Below the pieces are notes generated by a model, which was given only the letters and a program-made list of their open reading frames with translations, had not been told where the DNA came from and ran no database searches. From Herbidospora mongoliensis (GTDB taxonomy: Bacteria; Actinomycetota; Actinomycetes; Streptosporangiales; Streptosporangiaceae), in NCBI RefSeq assembly GCF_001570545.1, contig NZ_BBXD01000008.1:124001-188000 (forward strand): a stretch of 64,000 bases of DNA, given 5' to 3'. Of this stretch, positions 44,485-54,127 are shown piece after piece (the stretch's first letter is position 1; each line of letters starts with the position of its first letter). The translations under genes and the position numbers were made by a program.

Positions 44485-46866
44485 ATGCCGTCCTCTCGCC
44501 CACTCCACGCCAAACGATCATTAGCTACTGCGCTACTCGCAGTGCCTGCTTTGCTCATCGGTACGCCCGGGGTGGCCTTCGCCGCCGAGACCGGAGCCCC
44601 GCCCGTCCTCGACGTCGCCACCCTCTCCCCGGTGGCCCCCGTCCTGAACTACAACGGCGTGGCGAACAACGCCTACGTGACCTCCAGCAGCACCGGCGCC
44701 GGTGGCTGGTTCACCGGCAACGACGTCACGCTGAACCTGTCGGCGACCGACGACGACGCCGTGGCCCTGTTCCGGGTGACCATCGCGGGGAGCGCGGTCG
44801 ACGTGCCCGCTGTGCAGAACGGAACCCGGGGCACGGCCGCGCACGTGATCAGCGGTGACCGCAACAGCAGCGTGAGCTATGTCGCCGTCGACGCGGCCGG
44901 CAACGCCTCGGCCGCCCGGACGATCACCGTGCGGATCGACACCAAGGCGCCGGTCGCGGCCTGGCCGGGCATCCCCAACGGCAAGGTCGCGCACAGCGCG
45001 CTCCCCGCCGCCATCTCACCGACCCGTACCGACGCCACCCCCGGCTCGGGCGGCGCGGCGGTGCGCGACATGTGGATCGACGGCGTCTGGACCTACCCGA
45101 TGCCGCTGGACCTCGCCACCCTCTCCGTCGGTCAGCACACCTGGGCGGTCAACCTCGGCGACTCCGCCGGCAACGGCGCCAAGTACACGCTGACCTTCGA
45201 GATCACCACCTCGATCGCGGACCTGCGCGCCCTGGTCCAGCGTTACGTGACCGCCGGGAAGGTCTCCACGCCCAACGGTGCTCGCCTGCTGGCGCTGCTC
45301 ACCGAAGCTGAAGGCGGCGCCGCCGAGGCGGCGCTGGTCAAGTTCGGCGCGCTGGCCGCGAAGGTGACGCCCGCCGGCTACATGCGCGACTCGCTGGTCA
45401 AGGACGCCGCCTACCTGGTGGAGGAACTCCAGGGCGTCGACCACCCCGACGTCGTCACCGGCATCGCGGTGAGCGCGGGCAAGGGCCTGGACCGCTACCC
45501 GTTCCGGGCTCCGGGCGAGGCCGTGCGGAACAAGCGGCCCAAGTTCAAGATCCTGCTGTTCGGCAACCGCCCTGGAGCGTTCCGGCACGAGCACATCCCG
45601 CTGACGATGGCGACGATCCAGGACCTCGGCCGGGCCAACTCCTTCGACGTCGACGTCTACGACTACCTCAGCCCCGAGGTCTCCGTTCAGGGCAACCCGT
45701 TCGAGAGCGCCGAGCGCCTGTCGCAGTACGACGCCCTGGTCGGCGTCTCCAGCGTCGGCAATGACGTGTTCGTCACCAACCGCCCCTCGACGACCACCCC
45801 CGGCGCCACCGTCGACGAGCAGGCCGCGCTCCAGACCTACATCCGCAACGGCGGCGGCTTCGTGGCCATCCACGGCGCCACCGACTCGATGCACAACTGG
45901 GACTGGTACAAGAACCTGGTCGGCGGCGAGTTCGACAACCACGGCTCCAACGCCGGTGGCATCCAGAACACCTGCGGCGGCTGCCTCGTCGCCGAACTGG
46001 TCACCGAGGACGGCACTCACCCGGCCACCCGTCACTTCGACAAGAAGATGACGATCTCGGACGAGCTCTACAACTGGCGGGGCTTCCTTCCCCGCGAGAA
46101 GGGGCACATCCTGCAGACGCTGACCGAGTCGACCTACGTGTCCGGCATCGGCAACAGCGCGGGCCGGATCGAGGGCGCCGACCACCCGATCTCGTGGTGT
46201 GTCAACTACGACGGCGGGCGTTCCTTCACCCAGGCGCTCCTGCACAACTGGCAGCTCACCGCCAACCCGATCTTCCAGCAGAACATCCTGGAAGGCATCA
46301 AGTGGGCCGCCGGCGAGTCGTCCGGGAACTGCTCCACCCACCTCGAGATGCGTGGGCTGGTCGCCGCCGGAGTGACCGACGGGTCCGTCGGGGCCGATCT
46401 GGCCGCCACGCTGAACGGCGCGATCGACGCCTCGTACAACGCCTACCTGGTCAAGGACTACGTCGAGGCCATGGAGCAGGCCAAGGTCGTCCGCCGCGAG
46501 GTCAAGGCCAACCTGCCCGGTCCCGACAACACCCCGATCCGGGAGCGCGCCAAGGAGCTCGCCGAGTGGATGAAGGTGCTCGCCGACGACGCCGTCATCC
46601 TGCGCTTCGTGTCCGAGCCGGCGGGGGCCACCCACCAGCCCGGTGACGACGCGGTCTTCGCCGCGCCCGCCGACGGCCAGAACGTCACCTACCAGTGGCA
46701 GGTCAAGGCACCGGGCTCGGCAGACTGGGCGGACGTGCCCGGCCAGACCTCGTTCGCGATCGCTGTGGTCGCGGCGCCGGAACTGGACGGCTCCGAGTAC
46801 CGGGTCCGCGCGACGGACCCGACCGGCGCGATCATCTCGCGTTCGGCGGTCCTGCAGGTCAGCTGA
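44485..46866 (+). CDS. Secreted ThuA-domain protein with Ig-like regions
   Basis: 793 aa from ATG 44485, with GAGGAG 6 nt upstream. Signal peptide ends near GVAFAAE. Residues 50-235 look like bacterial Ig/OmpL47-like beta domains (GWFTGNDVTLNLSATDDDAV, SYVAVDAAGNASAARTITV). A helical stretch (250-340) leads to the ThuA domain (about 350-610: KFKILLFGNRPGAFRHEHIP, NGGGFVAIHGATDSMHNWDW, LVGGEFDNHG). A further helical region and a C-terminal Ig-like segment (VTYQWQVKAPGS, VRATDPTGAII) follow. ThuA belongs to the class I glutamine amidotransferase-like fold; related secreted proteins in actinomycetes occur with sugar dehydrogenases. Enzyme activity is unknown. Confidence 0.82.
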   Translation: MPSSRPLHAKRSLATALLAVPALLIGTPGVAFAAETGAPPVLDVATLSPVAPVLNYNGVANNAYVTSSSTGAGGWFTGNDVTLNLSATDDDAVALFRVTIAGSAVDVPAVQNGTRGTAAHVISGDRNSSVSYVAVDAAGNASAARTITVRIDTKAPVAAWPGIPNGKVAHSALPAAISPTRTDATPGSGGAAVRDMWIDGVWTYPMPLDLATLSVGQHTWAVNLGDSAGNGAKYTLTFEITTSIADLRALVQRYVTAGKVSTPNGARLLALLTEAEGGAAEAALVKFGALAAKVTPAGYMRDSLVKDAAYLVEELQGVDHPDVVTGIAVSAGKGLDRYPFRAPGEAVRNKRPKFKILLFGNRPGAFRHEHIPLTMATIQDLGRANSFDVDVYDYLSPEVSVQGNPFESAERLSQYDALVGVSSVGNDVFVTNRPSTTTPGATVDEQAALQTYIRNGGGFVAIHGATDSMHNWDWYKNLVGGEFDNHGSNAGGIQNTCGGCLVAELVTEDGTHPATRHFDKKMTISDELYNWRGFLPREKGHILQTLTESTYVSGIGNSAGRIEGADHPISWCVNYDGGRSFTQALLHNWQLTANPIFQQNILEGIKWAAGESSGNCSTHLEMRGLVAAGVTDGSVGADLAATLNGAIDASYNAYLVKDYVEAMEQAKVVRREVKANLPGPDNTPIRERAKELAEWMKVLADDAVILRFVSEPAGATHQPGDDAVFAAPADGQNVTYQWQVKAPGSADWADVPGQTSFAIAVVAAPELDGSEYRVRATDPTGAIISRSAVLQVS

Positions 46867-46937
46867 CCCATCCGTCTCACCGCCGGTGGCCCGAGTACTT
46901 CGGGCCACCGGCCTGGCGAACAACCAGAAGTGGATCG

Positions 46938-47396
46938 ATGCGCCGCTCTCTCATCCCCGCCGTGGCCGCGCTCGTCCTGTGCGCCGCGTGCGGCACCCCG
47001 GCCGATCCCGCGCCGGCGGCGGTCACCTGCGAATCAGGGCCGCGTACGTCTCTGGCCACGTCCGGTGACACCGAGTGGCGCCACCCCGACCGGTCCTTCT
47101 ACGCCCCGGCCGACCAGGACGTGCCCAACGGCGCCAGCCTGGAGCACCTGCTCACCCTGGACAACGCCCTGATCGTCCAGTACTCGCCGCAGCTGCCGCA
47201 GCCGTCGATCGACGCGCTCCGCGACTGGGCGGCGATGCAGACCGCGACGGTGGCCGTGCCGGGACCCGCCGATCCCGTCATCCGCGCCACGCTCGCCTCG
47301 ACGGAACTCACCTGCGACGGGCTGGACGTGGCCCAGCTCACGACACTGGCCGGCTCCCGGACGACCGGACAGGTGACCGAACACGGCGACTCGTAG
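46938..47396 (+). CDS. Small lipoprotein of unknown family
   Basis: 152 aa from ATG 46938. The start MRRSLIPAVAALVLCAACG has a lipobox-like LCAAC, with the Cys as the likely lipid-modified residue. The mature part (SFYAPADQDVPNGASLEHLL, IVQYSPQLPQPSIDALRDWA, TELTCDGLDVAQL) is small, acidic and has two further Cys. The pattern of short conserved acidic segments suggests a compact folded domain; no function is assigned. Confidence 0.65.
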   Translation: MRRSLIPAVAALVLCAACGTPADPAPAAVTCESGPRTSLATSGDTEWRHPDRSFYAPADQDVPNGASLEHLLTLDNALIVQYSPQLPQPSIDALRDWAAMQTATVAVPGPADPVIRATLASTELTCDGLDVAQLTTLAGSRTTGQVTEHGDS

Positions 47397-47419
47397 GCAA
47401 CGGCGAGAACGGCTCAATC

Positions 47420-47773
47420 TCAGGTGGCCTTCCAGCCGGAAGTCGTCCCCCCACGCCAGACGGCCTCGATCGCCACGATGGTCGTGCCGGCGGGCGCGTT
47501 CCCGACACCACAACCGTCCGCGCTGCCGTTCCCGTCGGCGACGTCCCGGATCTGGCCGTTGGAGAGCCTCATGCGGCCGTAGACGCCCACATTGTCGGGC
47601 AGCATGTCGCAGGCGTAGAAGACCGTGTGGGAGGAGTTGACCGAGGCCGATCCAACCTTGATGTTTTTCGTGTTCTTGACTTCGACGGCCGTCACATGGG
47701 CGGACGCGGGCGCCGCGAGCGCCAGCACGCCGATGGCGCTGACGAGGGCCATGACTGAGGTTACCTTGCGCAA
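47420..47773 (-). CDS. Small exported protein of unknown function
   Basis: 117 aa from TTG 47773, chosen because AAGGAG lies 6-7 nt upstream; longer reading would run through that site. Signal peptide LRKVTSVMALVSAIGVLALA..ASA; the mature part starts HVTAVEVKNTKNIKVGSASV and contains Cys residues in FYACDML and DGCGVGN, probably a disulfide. It is convergent with the lipoprotein gene and is the last chromosomal gene before the left island boundary. Confidence 0.65.
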   Translation of the reverse strand: MRKVTSVMALVSAIGVLALAAPASAHVTAVEVKNTKNIKVGSASVNSSHTVFYACDMLPDNVGVYGRMRLSNGQIRDVADGNGSADGCGVGNAPAGTTIVAIEAVWRGGTTSGWKAT

Positions 47774-47957
47774 CAGGCTCTCCTTCGTGATGGGTTGCCA
47801 TCCTTCTGACCAGGTCAGAGATGGCAACGGAGGTTTCGGCTGAGCCTGCCGTTGTGGCCTATATTCTTTTTATATCCGTCCTGTTCGTCGTTATCGGCAG
47901 CGAAAGAGATGACCCAAGGGTGGCCGTGCGAGGGGGCATGGTGCACCAAGTGGGGCG

Positions 47958-47995
47958 AACCGGGCTGAGAGGGCGACCAGCGTCGCCGACCGCAT
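47958..47995 (+). repeat. 38-bp direct repeat, left copy (partial TPP-riboswitch core)
   Basis: It begins AACCGGGCTGAGAGGGCGAC and is identical for 38 bases to 54315-54352. The following TGACCTGTCCGGATGGTG is one or two changes off the right copy, then similarity stops. The CTGAGA motif is present, but the 3' GCGTAGGGA half of the aptamer is missing, and no start codon with a gene follows. Read as attL. Confidence 0.8.
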
Positions 47996-48059
47996 TGACC
48001 TGTCCGGATGGTGCGGCCTCCGCGTGCGGTGCTGTTGGTGCTCAGGTCAGGGGTTTGCT

Positions 48060-48110
48060 AGGTGCTGGTAGGCACCTCTTTGGCTCCTCGTACAGCAACG
48101 AAGTACAGCA
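48060..48110. repeat. GTACAGC direct repeat, left copy
   Basis: CGTACAGCAACGAAGTACAGC resembles CGTACAGCTCGAAAGTACAGC at 54128-54148, just inside the right boundary. Both are followed by a CCAC within 4 nt. They could be recombinase arm sites or operator/promoter elements. The stretch from 47830 to 48477 holds no other gene that I can support; an AT-rich promoter-like TATATTCTTTTTATAT lies near 47858-47873. Confidence 0.4.
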
Positions 48111-48477
48111 GCCACTCGTTTTTGCATCACATTGGCGACTCGCAGCGACCCGCGCTCCGTCTTCGTTGACGGTGGCGATGCGTGATCGTCGGGGCGGAAG
48201 GTCGACCCCCAAGACATGCCCGCTGTGGCTGATCAGACGGTCCCGGGCCGGCGCGGTCCTACGGGGTTTACGGCCCATCGGAGTCGGCGGTGCTTTGCAC
48301 GTGGCTGACCGATGTAGAAGGTCATCCCAGAGCCGGGTCACTCAAGAGATCTCTTCAGTCAGCGCATCTAAGACTGCCCTGATCGCAAGAAGGAGAGGCG
48401 CGAAGCACTCCTCTATCTCGATCATGATTACCATGCTGTGCTGTCTGCATCGCAGACTCTAGGGGTTGAACGGTGCC

Positions 48478-49575
48478 GTGACAGACATTGATCCTGAGCG
48501 GATCGTCACTCAGCAAGATCTTGTTGCTCAATTGGCCCAATTATATAAAAGGCAGACTTCGGGACTCGCTAAGTTCTGTCGCTCCGCCGGGCTGAGTCCA
48601 ACTACGGTTCAGCGGATCGTCAGAGGTGGGCATGAATTACCTAAGGCGGAAACAATTGAAGCCTTCGTGCGAGCATGTGGAGAGGATCCTCTCAAATGGA
48701 TCAATGCTCGTGATCGAATTGCTGTTTATAATTACCAATCGCCTCGGAGGCTGCCGGTCCGCAATTGTATGCGGATATTTCTGGGTCGAGGCTGGTGGCA
48801 AGGTGTCGGCGCAGTAATTGGAACCCTGAGCCTCTTTGTGGCCATATTTCAAATAATGCCCAAATCGAACCCTCGTGTAGCAGAGGGAGGTGCTGAGAGT
48901 AAAAATCTGAGTATAACGCCAAGGCCTAGGTTCGCCAATATTGGCCTGAGCTGGGGAATTACCAATCCACTTTTCGTCGGCAGTGTCGCCGATCTGCCGG
49001 AAGCGCCGTATTTCGACAAGGAATATTCGGCCTCTCATTGCGTCTGGTGGGAAGATTTCTTGTCGACAGATAAGCGGATCTATGCGCTTGATCCATCCAT
49101 CGTCGCACGATTAATAGCTGACAGTTCAGATGTAGTATCGATATATAAGATCGATTTGAGAATATTGAATCGCACGCGCTTGCAAGAACCTTTCGTATTT
49201 ATTCGTTGCGAGTATGGTGCCGGGGGTTGGGAGGGTTATGAGGCAGTGCTCGACACTGTTAAGCGAACGACGCATGTGTGGGGTTCCGGGTCGGATAAAT
49301 CGAGTCGAATGCCGCCAGCCACAATCACGCTTAAAGACGGAGGAGTTGAGGGTGTGCTGGCGCACATCGATTCTCGAAGGGGGTATCTTTATGACGGTAT
49401 ATTAATTATATTTGCGAACATAAATGGAAAGGATCAGGAGTTGCATTTGGGTGATGTCGCTAATCCGCTTAGATGGGCAGTGCCCGATATGCCAAAATAT
49501 GAACCTGTGTACGATTGGCATCCCGATAAGCGAAAATGGGTCAAAGTTAAATCTGAGCCCCCGATGGGTTGGTAG
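48478..49575 (+). CDS. HTH-transmembrane protein of unknown function
   Basis: 365 aa from GTG 48478 (TTG 48466 is also possible). Residues 1-75 form an XRE-like helix-turn-helix (LAQLYKRQTSGLAKFCRSAG, LSPTTVQRIVRGGHELPKAE, TIEAFVRACGEDPLKWINAR). A single membrane helix follows at about 108-128 (GVGAVIGTLSLFVAIFQIMP). The remaining about 235 residues are a mostly beta-like soluble part with WW and G-rich segments (SASHCVWWEDFLSTDKRIYA, RCEYGAGGWEGYEAVLDTV). A DNA-binding head with an external C-terminal domain recalls one-component membrane regulators. GC is much lower than the flanks. Confidence 0.65.
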   Translation: MTDIDPERIVTQQDLVAQLAQLYKRQTSGLAKFCRSAGLSPTTVQRIVRGGHELPKAETIEAFVRACGEDPLKWINARDRIAVYNYQSPRRLPVRNCMRIFLGRGWWQGVGAVIGTLSLFVAIFQIMPKSNPRVAEGGAESKNLSITPRPRFANIGLSWGITNPLFVGSVADLPEAPYFDKEYSASHCVWWEDFLSTDKRIYALDPSIVARLIADSSDVVSIYKIDLRILNRTRLQEPFVFIRCEYGAGGWEGYEAVLDTVKRTTHVWGSGSDKSSRMPPATITLKDGGVEGVLAHIDSRRGYLYDGILIIFANINGKDQELHLGDVANPLRWAVPDMPKYEPVYDWHPDKRKWVKVKSEPPMGW

Positions 49576-49682
49576 GTAGATCGCCGCAAACCCATATTTG
49601 CCGTCGTCGTTGGCTAACTATCCCCTCAAGGCGGCGAGTCTGGCCAAGGACGAATGGCTGAGCTGGCGCTAGATGTACTCGG

Positions 49683-50590
49683 TCATGACGTTGGTGACAG
49701 TCGGCTGATCGGAGGGTGACCGTCCAGTGAGCTGTGACGTCGTCGGGTGTTGTAGTGCTCCAGCCATGGTTGCAGGGCGTCGGCGCGGTGGGTGTTGCTG
49801 GTGAAGACCTCCATCGCCATCTTGATATTGCTGTGGCGAAGGATCCGCATGGCCACGCGTGGGTGGACGTCCAGGGCAGCGAGGAGGGTGGCGCACGTGC
49901 CGCGCGTGCCGTGGACAGTGATGCGTCGCACGCCGGCCCGTTCGATCCGGGCGTCGAATCGGCCGTTGAGTTTCGTCGGGTCAAGGGGCTTGCCGAGAGG
50001 CGACGTGAACACCAGGCCGGTGTCGCGCCAGTCGTTCCCGGCTGCCTGCCGGTCGTGCTCCTGCTGCTTCTTGCGCAGCTTGAGCGCGGCCAGGCAGATG
50101 CCGGGGAGCGGAAGCGGGGCTTCGGACTCTTCCGTCTTCACCGGCCGCCGTAGGAGCTGGTCACGGACTCGCTGGAGCTGTTCCCCCCGACGTACAACTC
50201 TCCGGCGTCCAGGTCCACGTACTTCCAGTCCAGCCCTAAGACCTCTCCCTCGCGCAGCCCAAGCACCAGGGTCAGCACGTAGACCGCGTACAGCGGGTCG
50301 GCCTCGTCCCGCGCGCTCTCCAGTAGTCGCCGGGCCTCGTCCACCGACCAGGCGCTGTTTCGGCGCTTGCGTACGGTCGGCAGTCGTACCGCCGCAGCGG
50401 CGTTCTTGCTGATCAGGTCTTCGGAGATCGCGTTGGACAGCAGACTCCGGAGGATCTTCACCGCCTTCTGGACGGAGTTCTCCTCGAGGGTCTGGTCGCA
50501 GCAGTTGCCGACCGCGCAGCAGCGCCGCCGGCGGGCCGCGTTCCGGTGTTCGACTGGACGTCGTGCGTCCTTGCCTTGGGCGCAGCACTG
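49683..50590 (-). pseudogene. Tyrosine-recombinase pseudogene with IS481-type tail
   Basis: Read on the minus strand the remnant begins after a stop with QCCAQGKDARRPVEHRNAAR and CCAVGNCCDQTLEENS, a linker known from Streptomyces-type integrases. It continues KILRSLLSNAISEDLISKNA, EARRLLESARDEADPLYAVY, GLREGEVLGLDW (first catalytic Arg). A frameshift near 50150 then leads to GLVFTSPLGKPLDPTKLNGR and VHGTRGTCATLLAALDVHPR and MRILRHSN (His). The C terminus with the nucleophile Tyr is replaced near 49795 by HRADALQPWLEHYNTRRRHS, SLDGHPPISRLSPTS, an IS481-family transposase end. The N-terminal domain is also missing. Inactive. Confidence 0.8.
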
Positions 50591-50686
50591 TATAGATCAC
50601 GTGCCGCCTTATCGTGCGAAGCGACACGATGGTTCCTCGGCCGTTTTGGTGGTGCAGCCGAAGGACTGAATACCGTTCAGGTGATC

Positions 50687-51707
50687 CTATCTCTTTGCAG
50701 GCCTGAGCCTTTCCTCAATTCCAGAGTGACTATTCTTCCCACAGCCCTTAGCGAACGCCCGCATATCGGCCAGTACGCGGTCATGGCGACATGATTTCTC
50801 CGCGAATGTGTGAGCGTAAGGAAGTGCATGGTCGCGGATGTAGCTCCCTAAGAAGTCTTTGTGCACGAACTCGATCGCCCACAATTGGCTGATCCTCGCG
50901 AAGGGTTGAGTCTTTTTCGGCGGGTTCATTTCGTAAGACGCGAACCCAAGGTATTGGTACAGCATCCTCGGCTCCAGCTGCCGGTGCGAGGGCAATCATG
51001 GGAGCATCCAGAACAACAAGACAAACTGTGAGGTGGACATCGAGCCAGTGCCATGTGTCTGGAGGGGTGCAAACTTCCTTGAAGTTTTGTACTGCACTAG
51101 CGAGCGGGAATACCGTACTCGTGTAAGCCTCGCTCCCAGAGAGCTCAACTTCCGTCCCTCGTCTCACGCATTTGCTGAATACGCTTGAAAATACCGCATC
51201 GCTGATATGACTGTCGCTATCCATCTCAAGCGTGTACAGAACCGGATAGCTCCATGTGGATCTATCGTCATCCGTTTTGATGTGTATTCTATCCGCCCGG
51301 AGTCCAGAAATGAGGGGAAAGTCAAGGCCTGGCGGGTTTCTGGCGCGAAAGAAGACGTAGGGCATTTCCGATTTCTTGCGCTCAACTATGGACGTCAAGT
51401 GCGGGCGGATCCGACTCTCTTTCGCGGGAAGCTCTTTGAGTGGCATGGATGCGAGAACGTCGATGCCTCTGGTCTAGCCTGTGTACTTGTCCGGATAGGA
51501 CCATTCATCTTGTAAGGAGAATCCATGATCGATAAGTGTTTCGCCAACAGCCAGTTGTAGCGGATATCTCGGATGATTTCGCGGCTTGACGCACCTGGTC
51601 GAGAGTGAGCCCATTCCCAAGCAGGGCCCATCCATTAGTATCCATCTGTTTTCCCCCTCGACGTTAACTCTGATATTCACCTTGGTCCCAGGAGAAGCTT
51701 GGTGCAA
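50687..51707 (-). pseudogene. Broken gene of unknown family, one nonsense codon and one frameshift
   Basis: Starting at ATG 51707 the frame reads MHQASPGTKVNIRVNVEGEN and CLGMGSLSTRCVKPRNHPRY up to DEWSYPDKYTG, then an in-frame TAG at 51474-51476. The same frame goes on for another 230 codons (MPLKELPAKESRIRPHLTSI, KTDDDRSTWSYPVLYTLEMD, SGSEAYTSTVFPLASAV, DVHLTVCLVVLDAP, PWVRVLRNEPAEKDSTLRED). At about 50890 the coding sense moves to another frame (LWAIEFVHKDFLGSYIRDHA, LPYAHTFAEKSCRHDRVLAD, ending RLRPAKR at 50687). Two lesions make it a pseudogene of about 340 codons. I do not recognise the family. Confidence 0.65.
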
Positions 51708-52158
51708 ACCTCTGGCTTAATACTTGCTGCACTTGGCTAGTCAGAATGTTAGTGTCCGGCTCGGACCTGACGCAGGGCGATTTCTTTGAAAACCTGTCCT
51801 CTACAGCCCATGAAGTACGTTAGTCGGACCATACTCGCTGTTGCAATGGTCGTCGAGTGCAGGACTGGATCAGGCGTTTTATGGCTGATTAGTCGGGTGG
51901 CATGGCGGATGAGATCCGGTTTATAAGCAGTTCAGTCGCTGCCTTGGCTTCTACCGATTGCATCGAAGTGCCATAACTTGATTGAGAAACCATCGGTCCG
52001 CAGGCACCAGGGCGGCCCCCGGGGCAATTCTGGGCGGCGGCGCTGCCACCGCAGGCGCCATTTGGGTTGCTGAACCAGATCATCGGTGACGTGTCTGACG
52101 ACACTGGCGATTGAAAGGCCTGTCCCGGCATAGAGCGAGGCTGTTCTGGTCCTCTAGC

Positions 52159-52369
52159 CCGTTGACAGAGGTGACAGCGATGACACGGTGATGTGTTCAA
52201 CCTGCTCATTGAGCGTGGTGGGACGTTCTGTTCAGCGTTGACACGCGATGACGCTCGTTGACAGAGTCCGATTGATTGGTTCGCTGTCAATGTCTGTCAC
52301 CACAACTATGCAGCAGCTGTGAGCTTGAGAAATGAACGACAGTGTCAACGCTGTCACCTCTGTCAACGG
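52159..52369. repeat. 28-bp inverted repeat with internal GTTGACA iterons
   Basis: 52159-52186 and the reverse complement of 52342-52369 share 27 of 28 bases (core GTTGACAGAGGTGACAGCG). Between them GTTGACA-like units recur at about 52233 and 52254, and TGTCAA at 52286. This 900-bp stretch (51708-52622) has no gene that I can support. It could be an element origin, a regulator-binding array or transposon ends. Confidence 0.75.
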
Positions 52370-52622
52370 ACGGGGATTCTTCTCAGTTGAAGGCCCAACC
52401 AGATCCCACAGCTGGCGTAATGAGCCGACACGGGATCAGGAGCCCTCCGCCACAAGCCCCGGCTGTGGCCGTTGGCGTCCGATGACCGCGGAAGATGCCT
52501 GGCTCAGGGACCCGTCAAGCCGGGCTTACACCTCCGTCACCGGCCCGCTGCCGCTCCGCGGTGGGTCGACGGGCAGACGGGATGAGGCACAGGCAGGAGT
52601 GATTACAAGAGGAGAATGCCGT

Positions 52623-53690
52623 CTACTCCTCAACGCTTCGGTCTTTGAGGATGGTCCGTGGAATCACACGACGACCCCCAACATAGTTCATAAACAAAAG
52701 AAGGACGATTACGATACCGACTAAAGATGCGTAGCTAACAAAAGTCCACGGCTCCTGGACTCCCAACTCGTTAACTTCATTCGCAAATTTTGCCTGACCC
52801 TCCACTGTGTCTAGACGGTATCCCTTAACATCTACCAACTTGCCGCCATTTATGCCATCTATGATATCTTTAACAGAGAAGGAAATAATTGTAGCTATAA
52901 GTAACAGCATTGGCAGTAGCGGCCTCCACCCCCCTCTCGCCTTGATGAACCCTTTAATTCCGGAGCCAGCCTCGATAATTTCGAAAACCGCGGCATTCAA
53001 TTTAAGAGATCTATAATTTTTTAGAGTTGTACCACGTACAGTGCCGGTGACTGTCGGAGCCCTTTTGCCTTCATGAAGAATTTCAACGATCGCACCATCT
53101 CCCGCATCCATAAAATCAAAGTCAATGACCACCCCGGAAGGATTGGACGAAGTACGCACAAGTGCAATGCCCAGGGATTTTCGACTACAAGCAATTAAGC
53201 GCACCTGTAAGATTTTATCTGAATCGGCAAACTGAACCCTTAATGGATCCGTGTCAACAACGTCCGCCCCCCTTACCGTGTCGCCCCTACGGTTCCATAT
53301 AGCTATTCGGGAAAGACTAAGATGAATAAGATCCTCGTCGTGAAAGCTTAGCTTTAATCCACTATCCAGCAGACCATTATGTGGTCGTATCAAAACATCG
53401 AAATCAATCCCGAAGGCAATCTCGGGCTTCTGGCGCCCGCGCCTTGCCAATATAAATGTTAAGGGAATTCCGATCAATGATATTATCAATCCGACAATTC
53501 CCACTATGTCGCTAAAGCTCAAGTGGTTCTCCGGTAGGGTAGAGAGTAATCCTGCCCCTGGAGCATACTCACCGACAACGTGACAAGTAGCCCATACAGG
53601 AAACGCGTCCCACTCCCGAGTGCTCCAAGTTGACAACGCGACGAGATAGGCGCCCGCCTGGCCGATGGTTAGGGGGATCCACGGCGACAC
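52623..53690 (-). CDS. Three-helix membrane protein of unknown function
   Basis: Up to 355 aa from GTG 53690; the first about 50 residues may be untranslated because the first clearly protein-like stretch is LSFSDIVGIVGLIISLIGIP. Membrane helices lie at about 60-83, 257-276 (WRPLLPMLLLIATIISF) and 320-341 (FVSYASLVGIVIVLLLFMNY). A beta-rich soluble domain sits between the first two (IHLSLSRIAIWNRRGDTVRG, DTDPLRVQFAD). Codon usage is AT-rich, as in the HTH-transmembrane gene. No family is recognised. Confidence 0.55.
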   Translation of the reverse strand: MSPWIPLTIGQAGAYLVALSTWSTREWDAFPVWATCHVVGEYAPGAGLLSTLPENHLSFSDIVGIVGLIISLIGIPLTFILARRGRQKPEIAFGIDFDVLIRPHNGLLDSGLKLSFHDEDLIHLSLSRIAIWNRRGDTVRGADVVDTDPLRVQFADSDKILQVRLIACSRKSLGIALVRTSSNPSGVVIDFDFMDAGDGAIVEILHEGKRAPTVTGTVRGTTLKNYRSLKLNAAVFEIIEAGSGIKGFIKARGGWRPLLPMLLLIATIISFSVKDIIDGINGGKLVDVKGYRLDTVEGQAKFANEVNELGVQEPWTFVSYASLVGIVIVLLLFMNYVGGRRVIPRTILKDRSVEE

Positions 53691-54127
53691 GCACGCTCAA
53701 CAGTCCTGCAGCTCAAACGGACAATGATCTTTCAAGTCCACCCAAGTCGTGTGCCCGATGCATGCCCGTATGGTCAGCTACCAGCGGAGAATCACGCGGA
53801 CTCAGTGGATTTGGATCTACACTCGACCTGTTCACTGTTTCCACAGGTAGGACCCATGATCTTGAAAGGCTTCCCAAGCTGTTGACGAGCTGCCGGCGCC
53901 TCGGGCCAGGCTCGCGGATGGTGCAATTCCCGCGGTGTTCCTTTGGAGGTGGCCGACTCTTTATCGCTGCAGGCCAGCGACAATTTGCCGTGAGAGTGTA
54001 AATCCGTCGGCGGAGTTGGGCTGTGGGCTGCAAGGACGTAGGCCGGGCCCTACGTGGGTCAAGTCGCGTTGGAGCACAGGCGGTCCGGAGTGTGTTGCCT
54101 GGTCAGCGTGCAACCGTAGGCCTTTCG

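Noticed and set aside
52332-52724. 130-codon plus-strand frame starting MNDSVNAVTSVNG
   Set aside because: It starts inside the 28-bp inverted repeat, runs antisense into the membrane-protein gene and has no protein-like features; at most a remnant.
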